A DNA stretch of 40,210 nucleotides, from positions 1-40,210 of the forward strand of contig JAHJRI010000294.1 of NCBI GenBank assembly GCA_018830885.1. Reading direction: 5' to 3'. Positions 16,840-24,978 of the stretch are shown in pieces. Source of the stretch: a bacterium. GTDB lineage: Bacteria > SAR324 > XYD2-FULL-50-16. Made by a program: the position numbers and the translations under genes. The notes under the pieces were generated by a model. The model saw only the letters and a program-made list of their open reading frames with translations, was not told the DNA's origin and did not search any database. Numbering within the stretch: position 1 is the first letter of the stretch; every line of letters begins with the position of its first letter.

Positions 16840-18855
16840 ATGAGCAAGACTTCGAATACATTGAAACCGCCAGGAATAACCGAGGCCAACGCAGACGGCT
16901 CGGGTCAATTAGCATTGACGCCTGATATCTTTTCGTTAATAGCCAGCCCGATCAACCGCATCATTGACCCTATCTCCCGCTATTTATCCTATACGGGCGC
17001 ATATATTACCTTCCTGATGGCTTTGGGGATGGTAGTCGACCTTGTTTCCCGGTTTTTATTCCGACATCCCCTGAGCGCGATGATCGAGTATCAGACCTTT
17101 ATGCTGGTCATCATGGGTTTTCTCAGCATGGCTTATACCATGCTTCAGGATGAACATGTCTCCGTGGACATTATTTCTTCCAAGTTACCTGAGCATGTGA
17201 ACAGTTTTTTACATAGCATTTTCTCGATCTGGGGCATGTATACCTTTCTGATCATAAGCTGGCAGAGTTTCATCAGGGCGGGTGAAGCCTTCGGTCGAGG
17301 CGAAGTTGCTGACATCAGCGGCATACCATACACTCTGATGCACGGTGTGGTAGCAGTTGGCACATTGTTGCTGGCACTGGTTCTGTTCACGAATATTTTT
17401 AAGAACCTCTCCATTCTCTACCAGCACCACCGCAAATATACCACACTGCTGGGCCTGCTGTTCATCATCGTTCTGGTTTCCCTCGCCGGGCTTGGGTCTG
17501 CTCCCATCCTGAAATTGATTTTCGGTGAATTGGGCCGAACAGCCGTTGGGATTTTGTACATCAGTTTCATGATGATCATGCTTATGTTGGGATTCCCAGT
17601 GGCATTTTCCATGGCGTTCACCGGGCTTTCGGGCCTTATCTATTTAACCGGTGGAAACGTGGCGGTAAGCATTGCGAAGATGAACACATACGACGCCGTT
17701 GCCAACTACTTTTACTGCGTGATTCCTTTTTTCCTGCTGATGGGCTTTCTGGTTTTACAGGCCGGTATCGGAACAAAGCTTTACAGTACCGGCAGTAAAC
17801 TGTTCGGTCGCTTGCCGGGTGGGCTGGCTATCGGCACCGTATTTGGCTGTGCCGGTTTTGCAGCCATATGCGGCGAGAGCGTGGCATCGGCTGCGACGAT
17901 GGGATCTGTGTCGATACCGGAGATGAAGCGATTTAATTACGACGATTCCCTGGCAACCGGATCGGTGGCTGCCGGTGGTACACTCGGCATTCTGATTCCG
18001 CCCAGTATCGGATTCATTGTCTACGGCATCATTACCGAAGAGTCGATTGGCAAACTGTTTATGGCCGGTATCATCCCGGGCATTATCTTGACTTTGGGTT
18101 TTGCCCTGGCGATTTATATTCAATGCAGAATAAATCCGGCTTTGGGTCCCAAAGCACCGAAGGCCAGTGTAGCGGAAATGGTGTTATCAATGAAGGACGT
18201 GTGGCACGTAGGGGTTCTGTTTTTAGTGGTGATCGGCGGTATCTATTCGGGTATCATTACCCCCACAGAAGCCGGGGGCGTCGGTGCCATCGGTGCTCTG
18301 ATTATAGCCGTATTTGCTCGTGAATTTACCTGGAACAAATTTTTCGCAGCACTGCGGCAGGCGACTCAGATGAGTGCCATGATCTTTACCATTCTGATCG
18401 GGGTCTCGTTGTTGGGATACTTTATTGCCTTAACCGATATTCCCCTCAACTTTGCCAATTATCTTAAAAGCCTCGACGTGTCGCGGTATGTGATTTTTGT
18501 GATGATTCTGGGTCTTTATCTCGTTTTGGGAATGCTGATGAACATTATTCCCATGATGATGCTGACCCTGCCTATTCTTTACCCCACTGTAATAGCCCTT
18601 GGATTTCATCCCATCTGGTTCGGTGTTATTATGGTTATCATGATGGAAATGGGCCAGATCTCACCACCGATCGGCCTGAATGTCTTCGTCATTCACGGCG
18701 TGGCGAAAAAATTTGACATTCCCATGGCGACCATTTTCAGGGGTATTATTCCTTTCGTTATTGTTGAAGTGCTGGTCATCATACTGCTGACCATTTTTCC
18801 CGAGATCGTTTTACTACTGCCTGAGGGAATGGATGTGCTGGCACCGATAGGCTAG
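16840..18855 (+). CDS. TRAP transporter fused small and large permease (DctQM)
   Basis: 671 aa. Residues about 40-200 correspond to the four-helix DctQ subunit and about 235-665 to the DctM permease. The DctM part has many hydrophobic segments and the motifs GMLMNIIPMMMLTLP and MEMGQISPPIGLNVFVIHG. It imports the ligand bound by the protein at 15646, driven by a sodium gradient. It contrasts with the second TRAP system in the window, whose Q and M subunits are separate. RBS AAGGAGAGA lies before the ATG. Confidence 0.9.
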   Translation: MSKTSNTLKPPGITEANADGSGQLALTPDIFSLIASPINRIIDPISRYLSYTGAYITFLMALGMVVDLVSRFLFRHPLSAMIEYQTFMLVIMGFLSMAYTMLQDEHVSVDIISSKLPEHVNSFLHSIFSIWGMYTFLIISWQSFIRAGEAFGRGEVADISGIPYTLMHGVVAVGTLLLALVLFTNIFKNLSILYQHHRKYTTLLGLLFIIVLVSLAGLGSAPILKLIFGELGRTAVGILYISFMMIMLMLGFPVAFSMAFTGLSGLIYLTGGNVAVSIAKMNTYDAVANYFYCVIPFFLLMGFLVLQAGIGTKLYSTGSKLFGRLPGGLAIGTVFGCAGFAAICGESVASAATMGSVSIPEMKRFNYDDSLATGSVAAGGTLGILIPPSIGFIVYGIITEESIGKLFMAGIIPGIILTLGFALAIYIQCRINPALGPKAPKASVAEMVLSMKDVWHVGVLFLVVIGGIYSGIITPTEAGGVGAIGALIIAVFAREFTWNKFFAALRQATQMSAMIFTILIGVSLLGYFIALTDIPLNFANYLKSLDVSRYVIFVMILGLYLVLGMLMNIIPMMMLTLPILYPTVIALGFHPIWFGVIMVIMMEMGQISPPIGLNVFVIHGVAKKFDIPMATIFRGIIPFVIVEVLVIILLTIFPEIVLLLPEGMDVLAPIG

Positions 18856-18890
18856 ATAGCCGACGCTCGGCACAATGACATGAATAAAAG

Positions 18891-18935
18891 GATGCCGTAA
18901 TTGAAACAAGTCGCGAACTGCGCTATCACGGCATC
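18891..18935. other. Inverted repeat between dctQM and the racemase-like gene
   Basis: GATGCCGT (18891-18898) and ACGGCATC (18928-18935) are perfect inverse copies separated by 29 bp. They could form a hairpin that tunes expression within the operon. No T-run follows, so this is not a typical terminator. Confidence 0.35.
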
Positions 18936-19017
18936 GCATGTAACATTGGCGTAAAATATTTTTTTATTGACCTGCAAGCAGTTTCATCTACAGCTGATCA
19001 ACCGGGAGGTTACAGAC

Positions 19018-20445
19018 ATGAAAGAAGTGAGTATGGATTACGGGGAAAGTTCGATTTCAGTCGCACTGCCCGATACTGCAACAGTTGTTGAATACGGAAA
19101 AACCTACACCGATCCGAAAGGTATCGATCCGGCAAAAGCGGTCCACAAGGCCCTGGCCAAACCCCACGGATTTCCACCACTCAAGGAGCTTGGCGGTCCG
19201 GGCAAAAAAATCGTGATCGCATTCCCTGACAGGGTCAAGGGCGGCAACCACGAAACGGCGCACCGCAAGGTTTCCATACCAATTATCATCGATGAACTGG
19301 TCAAGGGTGGCACCAAGCTGGAAAACATCACACTGATATGCGCCGTAGGCCTGCATCGTAAAAATACCCTTGAAGAGTGGTATGACTATCTGGGAAAGAA
19401 GATTGTCAACCAATTTTGGCCGGACCGACTGCTGAATCACGACGGTGATGGGCACGATCTATACGACTATGGAACCGACGAGATGGGCAATGCCATCCAG
19501 TGCAACCGCATGGTTGCAGATGCAGATCTGGCGATCGTTATCGGTCACTGCGCCGGCAATCCCTATGGCGGTTACAGCGGCGGATATAAAATGGTCGCCA
19601 CCGGTCTGTCCGGCTGGCGATCCATTGCATCGCACCATTGCCCGAAAACCATGCACCGCAAGGACTGGCTGGGAGCATCTACAACGTCTCGCATGCGCGA
19701 CCAGTTCCATTCCATCGGAAAGGCGATGGAAAAGGGGATGGGCAAGCAGTTTTTCGCAGTCGACGCTGTTCTCAACCAGCAATCACAGGTACTGGCTGTT
19801 GAAGCAGGTGAGCTGGGTGCTGTCGAGAAGGCCACCTGGCCGGTAGCCGACAGCCGCACCCGGGTTCACCTGGATATGGATGAGCCGGCAGATGTTCTGG
19901 TCATGGGGCTGCCCCGCAACTTTCACTACGGACCCGGCATGGGATCCAATCCAATTCTGATGAGCCTGGCAATCGGCGGACAGCTCTCCAGATGCTGGAA
20001 CGCGTTTCGACCAGGGGGTGTCATCATCGCAACGGCTATCTGTGACGGCTGGTTTAACCCCAATTGGTTTCCCTCGTATGAAAAAACCTACAAGGTACTC
20101 CAGGAGTACTGTACGCCAGCCGAATTCCTTGTATCGAAAGATGCCCTGCAGATTTCGGAAGATTATGGCTACCGGTATCTCTATTCCAACTATTATGCCT
20201 ATCATCCGTTTCATGCCATGTCAATGATTAGCGGCGGCTCGGTCCCCAACCTTCAAGCCAGTGCGGTGTATCTCGTCGGAGCCGAGAAACCAGCCTATGC
20301 TCGAGGTATGGGATTCATCCCGGTTTCGAGGTTCAAAGAGGCCATGCGCCTGACCGAAAAACATGTGGGCAAAAATCCAAAGGTGCTTTGTACACCGCGA
20401 TGTTTTACATCCGGTATCTCGCCTCATTTTTATGGGAAAACTTAG
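19018..20445 (+). CDS. LarA-like (nickel-pincer lactate racemase family) protein
   Basis: 475 aa. The start at 19018 is chosen for its RBS GGGAGG. The family interconverts enantiomers of 2-hydroxyacids with a pyridinium nickel-pincer cofactor. Visible counterparts of the LarA site are H113 (GLHRK), H177 (IGHCAGN), K191 in GGYSGGYKM, which would bind the cofactor covalently, and H206/H207. LarB/C/E, which make the cofactor, are not in the window. It is about 50 aa longer than LarA and belongs to the broader family with various hydroxyacid substrates. It lies between the TRAP permease and downstream metabolic genes, so it probably acts on the imported acid. Confidence 0.8.
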   Translation: MKEVSMDYGESSISVALPDTATVVEYGKTYTDPKGIDPAKAVHKALAKPHGFPPLKELGGPGKKIVIAFPDRVKGGNHETAHRKVSIPIIIDELVKGGTKLENITLICAVGLHRKNTLEEWYDYLGKKIVNQFWPDRLLNHDGDGHDLYDYGTDEMGNAIQCNRMVADADLAIVIGHCAGNPYGGYSGGYKMVATGLSGWRSIASHHCPKTMHRKDWLGASTTSRMRDQFHSIGKAMEKGMGKQFFAVDAVLNQQSQVLAVEAGELGAVEKATWPVADSRTRVHLDMDEPADVLVMGLPRNFHYGPGMGSNPILMSLAIGGQLSRCWNAFRPGGVIIATAICDGWFNPNWFPSYEKTYKVLQEYCTPAEFLVSKDALQISEDYGYRYLYSNYYAYHPFHAMSMISGGSVPNLQASAVYLVGAEKPAYARGMGFIPVSRFKEAMRLTEKHVGKNPKVLCTPRCFTSGISPHFYGKT

Positions 20446-20524
20446 GATCAGAGGTTAGAGTAAAAAGTCAGGAACATTTTAAGATAAAAATGAAACTCCG
20501 CGCTGCAAGCTGTGGGGTATCAGC

Positions 20525-20624
20525 TGTCATTCCAGACTTGATCCACTGAATTCGGGAGACTCGCTGTGAAGAACCATTGCCACCATGCACAGCGGTTATG
20601 AATTCCAGCATTCGCTGGAATGAC
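20525..20624. repeat. REP-like palindromic repeat
   Basis: The left arm (20525-20552) starts GTCATTCCAG and the right arm (20600-20624) ends CTGGAATGAC. The right arm has an internal hairpin TTCCAGC-N4-GCTGGAA. It resembles the repeat at 8120-8198. It is the only structure seen in the 254-bp gap 20446-20699. Confidence 0.65.
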
Positions 20625-20699
20625 GGATCGCCGCAAGCTGATGGGGATTAGCCCCATGCTTCATAATAAACAGTCGTAAAAAAAATTAAAGGAGAAACT

Positions 20700-20993
20700 A
20701 TGGCTCGATTTGCACTGGTAGTAAAATTGAAAATAAAACCGGGTTCTTCGGAAACCTTCATCTCGCTGATCAAGGAAAATCAGCGTGCATCGCTGACCAA
20801 TGAAAAAGGGTGCCAAAATTTTATTGTCATGAAAAACCTGGAAGAAGAAGACACCTTTCATTTTTATGAGGAGTATGACGATTTGGAAGCTTTTAAGGTG
20901 CACCAGAACAGCGATCATTTCAAAAAATACTATGATGTCGCAAAAGATTTGATGGTTGAACGCGTCTGGCATCGGAGCGAAGTATTGGATTGA
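20700..20993 (+). CDS. ABM-domain protein (YgiN/LsrG-like)
   Basis: 97 aa single-domain protein of the antibiotic-biosynthesis-monooxygenase fold: VVKLKIKPGSSETFISLI, GCQNFIVMKN, FHFYEEYDDLEAFKVHQNSDHF. Small dimeric members include quinol monooxygenases and LsrG-type isomerases. In an anaerobe a cofactor-free isomerase role is more plausible than oxygen chemistry (inference). RBS AAAGGAGAA lies before the ATG; 52 bp separate it from the SDR gene. Confidence 0.8.
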   Translation: MARFALVVKLKIKPGSSETFISLIKENQRASLTNEKGCQNFIVMKNLEEEDTFHFYEEYDDLEAFKVHQNSDHFKKYYDVAKDLMVERVWHRSEVLD

Positions 20994-21045
20994 TAGACCG
21001 AAAAGCGTTTTACCTTACACGTTGACCACTCAAACGGAGAAAAAA

Positions 21046-21837
21046 ATGAGAGGTTTGAAAGACAGCGTTGCGATTGTAACCGGCGGTGCCAGAGGCATCG
21101 GCAAGGCAATTGTAAACAGGCTGGCATCGGAAGGCGTCAAGGTCGTGATTGCCGATATCCTTGATGACATTGCCAAAGAGACCAGCGCGGAATTTAATGG
21201 TGCGGGTTATACCACAGTCCCATATAAGGTAAACCTGAGAGAAGTATCAGAAATCAATAAATTGGTAGACTTTACCGTTGAAACATATGGAACTGTGGAT
21301 ATTCTGGTAAATTGTGCCGGTATCCAGATCAGAAATGCGTCAGCGACGTTTTCTGAAGCAGACTGGGATGCCATCAATGATGTCAATCTTAAAGCGCAAT
21401 TCTTTGCCTGTCAGGCTGCCGGAAAAATCATGCTTGAAAAGGGAAAAGGATCCATTGTCTGCATATCGTCCGGAACGGCCATGCGATACACATCAAGAAG
21501 GTCGCCGTACAACATCACCAAGGCCGCAGTCAATGCACTTGCCGGCGCACTGGGGAATGAATGGGCCCGTTATGGGGTTCGTGTCAATGCAGTAGCACCG
21601 GGTTGGTCTGCAACAGACATGGTAAAGGATGGATTGAGAATGGGTGTGATTGAGGAGAAGGAAATTCTCCCCATGGTTCCGGTTAACCGGTTTATGGAAC
21701 CCAGCGAAATGGCAGACACTGTTTGTTATCTGGCATCCGACGAATCGTCCGGAATCGTCGGGCAGACAATTTATGTAGACGGCGGCGGCAGCCTGCGCTG
21801 CATTCCCGAAAAAAACGACTTGGCTTACGACGAATAA
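21046..21837 (+). CDS. Short-chain dehydrogenase/reductase
   Basis: 263 aa. Classical SDR with the NAD(P) loop TGGARGIG (12-19), NCAG (89-92) and catalytic S142, Y155 and K159 (YNITK). The start at 21046 is preferred over an upstream ATG because of its RBS GGAG and the normal SDR N-terminus. It likely oxidises or reduces a hydroxyl of the compound imported by TRAP system 1 before the transketolase encoded next. Substrate not predictable. Confidence 0.85.
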   Translation: MRGLKDSVAIVTGGARGIGKAIVNRLASEGVKVVIADILDDIAKETSAEFNGAGYTTVPYKVNLREVSEINKLVDFTVETYGTVDILVNCAGIQIRNASATFSEADWDAINDVNLKAQFFACQAAGKIMLEKGKGSIVCISSGTAMRYTSRRSPYNITKAAVNALAGALGNEWARYGVRVNAVAPGWSATDMVKDGLRMGVIEEKEILPMVPVNRFMEPSEMADTVCYLASDESSGIVGQTIYVDGGGSLRCIPEKNDLAYDE

Positions 21838-21862
21838 ACCAACCACTATCTGGAGGTCAACA

Positions 21863-22765
21863 ATGAGCTTTTCCAAAGAAGATATGAATCCATACAAAGT
21901 TGCAAATCGCATCAGAAAGCGGGTGTTGGCACTCGCGATCGCCAATAGGGGGGGTAACATCAGCCAGGCCTGTTCATCGTCTGAGATATTGGCAACCCTT
22001 TATACCCGAATCATGAACATCACCAAGCTGTCAGAGCCATTGATGCCGCGGAAGTTCGCCGGGGCACCCAGCGCCACCAACAAGGACAGCTTTACCGGCG
22101 ACAACTTTAACGGTATTCGGGGGCCCGCATACGACCGCTTTTACCTCTCCCCGTCCCAGTATTCCGTTGTCCTTTACGCAACCTTGGTCGAAGTGGGCCG
22201 AATGAAGCCTGAAGGATTCGAACTTTTCGGTAAAGACGGCTCTGTGGTCGAGCATATCGGCGAAGCCCACTCTCCCGGCATGGATATTAACGGCGGCTCT
22301 CTGGGACAGGCCATCAGCCAGGCGGCCGGAATCTCAATGGCCAGGAAACTGAAAGGAGAAACCGGTCGTCAGATCGTATTCCTGGGAGACGGTGAACTTC
22401 AACTGGGTATGACCTGGGAAGCTATCCAGGCCATGTGCTTTTATAAGCTGGATAACATGATTGTTATTGTGGATCAGAACGGGCAGCAGTGCGATGGCAA
22501 GATCAGCGACGTTATGGATACGCCGCCGCTGGAGAAACGGTTTGAGGCATTTGGTGCCAGAGTTTATGTTGTTGATGGGCACAATTGCGAAGTCATGGAA
22601 GCCGTTGCCAACCAGAAACCGGATGGACGGCCGATGGTCATCATGGCCCGGACCAATCCCTGTCAGGGCATGGCGGTCATCCAGGAAAAAGCACCGCGGA
22701 TTCACTTTATCGGGATGACCGATAGCGATATCCCCAAATACGAAGAGTGCCTTGCTCAACTTTAA
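21863..22765 (+). CDS. Transketolase, N-terminal (ThDP-binding) half
   Basis: 300 aa. It carries the thiamine-diphosphate motif GDGE(175-178)...N206 and HIGEAHSPGM; the C-terminal half is encoded separately at 22786. Split transketolases occur in dedicated catabolic operons, including the apiose and sulfo-transketolase pathways, and usually act on a specific ketose phosphate or analogue. RBS GGAGG lies upstream. Only 20 bp separate it from the second half. Confidence 0.88.
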   Translation: MSFSKEDMNPYKVANRIRKRVLALAIANRGGNISQACSSSEILATLYTRIMNITKLSEPLMPRKFAGAPSATNKDSFTGDNFNGIRGPAYDRFYLSPSQYSVVLYATLVEVGRMKPEGFELFGKDGSVVEHIGEAHSPGMDINGGSLGQAISQAAGISMARKLKGETGRQIVFLGDGELQLGMTWEAIQAMCFYKLDNMIVIVDQNGQQCDGKISDVMDTPPLEKRFEAFGARVYVVDGHNCEVMEAVANQKPDGRPMVIMARTNPCQGMAVIQEKAPRIHFIGMTDSDIPKYEECLAQL

Positions 22766-22785
22766 CAATTATTCAGGAGAACAAT

Positions 22786-23787
22786 ATGCAAAGAGAAATT
22801 AGAGTATACGATCGAAGTTTTGTTGAGTGGGCAATGGATAAACCTGAGGTTATCGCTCTGTCTGCTGACCTGACTGGTGGATGCGAACTTCGGCAATTCC
22901 AGCAGACCTTTCCGGACCGGTTCTATTCAATGGGTATCGCCGAGCAGAACATGCACAGCTTTGCCGGGGGAATGGCCAGTGAAGGATATATCCCCTTTGT
23001 TCATACCTTTGCCGTTTTTATTTATAGGCGGTCGCTTGATATGATTAACATGTCTATCGCGCATCCCAATGCAAAAGTCCGGCTGATTGGATCCGTGCCG
23101 GGGGTAACCTCTCCCGCGGGTGCCACCCACCAGGCCATTGACGATATCGGTGTCATGAGGACTGTGCCGAACATGACTATTTTGGAATGTGGCGATGCGG
23201 TAGACGTGGAATCAATGTTCAGTGTCATGGAAGAGGTTGACGGACCGGTTTACGCCAGGATTCTTCGTGGTGAGATTCCCAGGTTGTTCAAGATGCCGAT
23301 GAAACTGGGTGAATCTCGGATACTGGGTGAAGGTAAAGACATCGTGCTGCTCTCTTCGGGCGTCTGTACCGAGGAAGCAATGAGGGCTGTCGCGGCACTG
23401 GAGAAAAAAGGGATCTCCGTTCAGCACATGCATGTTACCTGTATGAAACCGTTTAACGATATGAAAATCATGGAAGCCATCACCGAATCCAAATATGGTG
23501 TTGTAACCATGGAGAACCATAACGTTTTGGGCGGTCTGGGATCGATTGTGGCTGATAAGATGGCCGAACTGGGCCTTGGTAAAAAACTATATAAAATCGG
23601 CATCCAGGACGAGTACATGCACGGCGGATCAAAACTTTATCTGATGAAACGGTATGGGATCGACGCCATGTCAGTTATCGGCAAGATAGAGCAGATTGTT
23701 GGCGAAAAACTGGAAATCACCGAACAAATGCTGGACGACTTCCATTTCGAGCTTGTAGACAGCGAAACAAGAGCCCTTGGTGTTTAA
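22786..23787 (+). CDS. Transketolase, C-terminal half
   Basis: 333 aa. It contains the pyrimidine-binding domain with catalytic E53 in MGIAEQN, the H115 region (GATHQAIDDIG) and the C-terminal transketolase domain (from about 200). The start at 22786 follows RBS CAGGAG. It forms the active heteromer with the upstream gene. The SqwGH-type sulfo-transketolase role is possible given the sulfonate genes nearby, but no isomerase or sulfoquinovosidase gene is present, so I do not assign it. Confidence 0.88.
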   Translation: MQREIRVYDRSFVEWAMDKPEVIALSADLTGGCELRQFQQTFPDRFYSMGIAEQNMHSFAGGMASEGYIPFVHTFAVFIYRRSLDMINMSIAHPNAKVRLIGSVPGVTSPAGATHQAIDDIGVMRTVPNMTILECGDAVDVESMFSVMEEVDGPVYARILRGEIPRLFKMPMKLGESRILGEGKDIVLLSSGVCTEEAMRAVAALEKKGISVQHMHVTCMKPFNDMKIMEAITESKYGVVTMENHNVLGGLGSIVADKMAELGLGKKLYKIGIQDEYMHGGSKLYLMKRYGIDAMSVIGKIEQIVGEKLEITEQMLDDFHFELVDSETRALGV

Positions 23788-23809
23788 GGTTTTATGTGCC
23801 TGATAACTT

Positions 23810-24541
23810 ATGATTGACCCTCAGACAATAGCGATATTGCTTATTCTGTTCGTTTCCACTTTCGTCACTTCCGCCCTGGGTTTTGGAATTGGGATGATAG
23901 CGATGCCGCTGTTGGCACTGATCGTTGACGTCAAAACAGCGGCTCCTCTCTTGGCCATGGTAACCGGTACCATGACCGGGATATACCTGGCCACCCATCG
24001 GCATGAAATCGATTTTAAAAGCGTCTGGCGGTTGATTCTTTCCTCACTACCCGGTATCCCCATTGGACTCCTATTACTAAAAGGCGGGAATGATAGTGTC
24101 ATGAAGGCTTTTCTGGCTCTGATCATCATCGCCTTCGCAGCATATTCTCTCTTCGGTCAGACAAGGCACACCATTAAAAGCGATTGGCCGGCATTCGGTT
24201 TCGGTTTCATGACTGGAATCGCCAGCGGGGCTTATAATATGGGCGGACCTCCTCTGATTATTTTCGGTGCGCTGAAAGAATGGCCAGCGTCAACCTTCAG
24301 AGCAACGATATTTAGTATATTCTTCCCAAATAGCATATTACTCGTTAGTGGACATTTTGCGAGCGGACTGGTTACAGAATCTGTCACTCGATATTATTTA
24401 ATGAGCTTACCCATTCTAATCTTTTCCATTATTACTGGTGGAAAGCTGACAAACAAAATTCCCGCCGACCGATTCAATCGTATCATACAGGTCTGCCTGC
24501 TTATTATCGGATCAATTCTCATAATTCGCCAATTCTACTGA
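23810..24541 (+). CDS. TauE/SafE-family membrane permease
   Basis: 243 aa, about eight hydrophobic segments. It has the two family repeats: SALGFGIGMIAMPLLAL near the N-terminus and GIASGAYNMGGPPLI in the middle. Members have been linked to export of sulfite, sulfoacetate or other anions in sulfonate metabolism, and many are uncharacterised. It is last in the plus-strand operon, 22 bp after the transketolase gene, and about 100 bp before the duplicated regulator fragment. Confidence 0.85.
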   Translation: MIDPQTIAILLILFVSTFVTSALGFGIGMIAMPLLALIVDVKTAAPLLAMVTGTMTGIYLATHRHEIDFKSVWRLILSSLPGIPIGLLLLKGGNDSVMKAFLALIIIAFAAYSLFGQTRHTIKSDWPAFGFGFMTGIASGAYNMGGPPLIIFGALKEWPASTFRATIFSIFFPNSILLVSGHFASGLVTESVTRYYLMSLPILIFSIITGGKLTNKIPADRFNRIIQVCLLIIGSILIIRQFY

Positions 24542-24640
24542 AACCATTGATGCCGAATAATCAGATCGATAAAGCCGACTGTCCTGGAACATGCATCATC
24601 AGAACTTTAGTGGTTTTTTAAACATTGTATTTAGTTCCAG

Positions 24641-24846
24641 GATTTCGAACCCCTCGAGGAGAACACCCGGGATGTGACGACCCTGGCGGATGCAGAGCGT
24701 CAGCATATTATCCAGGCACTGGTAAAATGCCGGGGCATGGTGGGTGGACAGCGGGGGATCGCGAAACTCCTGGGAATGCCGCGAACCACCCTGCAGTACC
24801 GCATGAAAAAGCTGGGGATCAACCCGGGGGATTTTACCGGGTGATC
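24641..24846 (+). pseudogene. Duplicated 3' fragment of the sigma-54 regulator gene
   Basis: Ungapped copy of 3549-3754 with 204 of 206 bases identical. It encodes the last 67 codons including the Fis-type HTH, with one Lys-to-Gln change, and the stop codon. It lacks a start, RBS and the AAA+ domain, so it is not expressed as a regulator. It marks the right edge of the inserted block. The 132 bp after it (24847-24978) hold no gene. Confidence 0.9.
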
Positions 24847-24978
24847 TGCAATTGACCTGTAGGGGTCACCCCCCTCGACTTTAATCCCTCCACAGGATGA
24901 CACGGACCGCTGCTACCGGTCAGAACGGTGACGGTGACCTGTCAAGGGGCTGATACGGTCCCTGCTGTCGGACACCCC

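Larger units (their letters stand above)
3549..24846. mobile_element. Putative inserted genomic block bounded by direct repeats
   Basis: The block lies between the two copies of the regulator 3' end. Removing 3755-24846 leaves regulator, then 132 bp, then the convergent permease gene, a compact and sensible arrangement. Spot counts of 60-base lines inside gave about 37% and 52% GC, against about 60% and 67% in the right flank. Both REP-like palindromes (8120, 20525) lie inside. No integrase, transposase or relaxase is encoded, so the mechanism is unknown; single-crossover integration of a circular molecule would give this structure. An assembly artefact or a partial gene duplication cannot be excluded. 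Confidence 0.6.

Noticed and set aside
24625-24855. 76-codon open frame over the regulator fragment
   Set aside because: It runs in a different frame from the regulator-derived sequence and is an artefact of the duplicated fragment.
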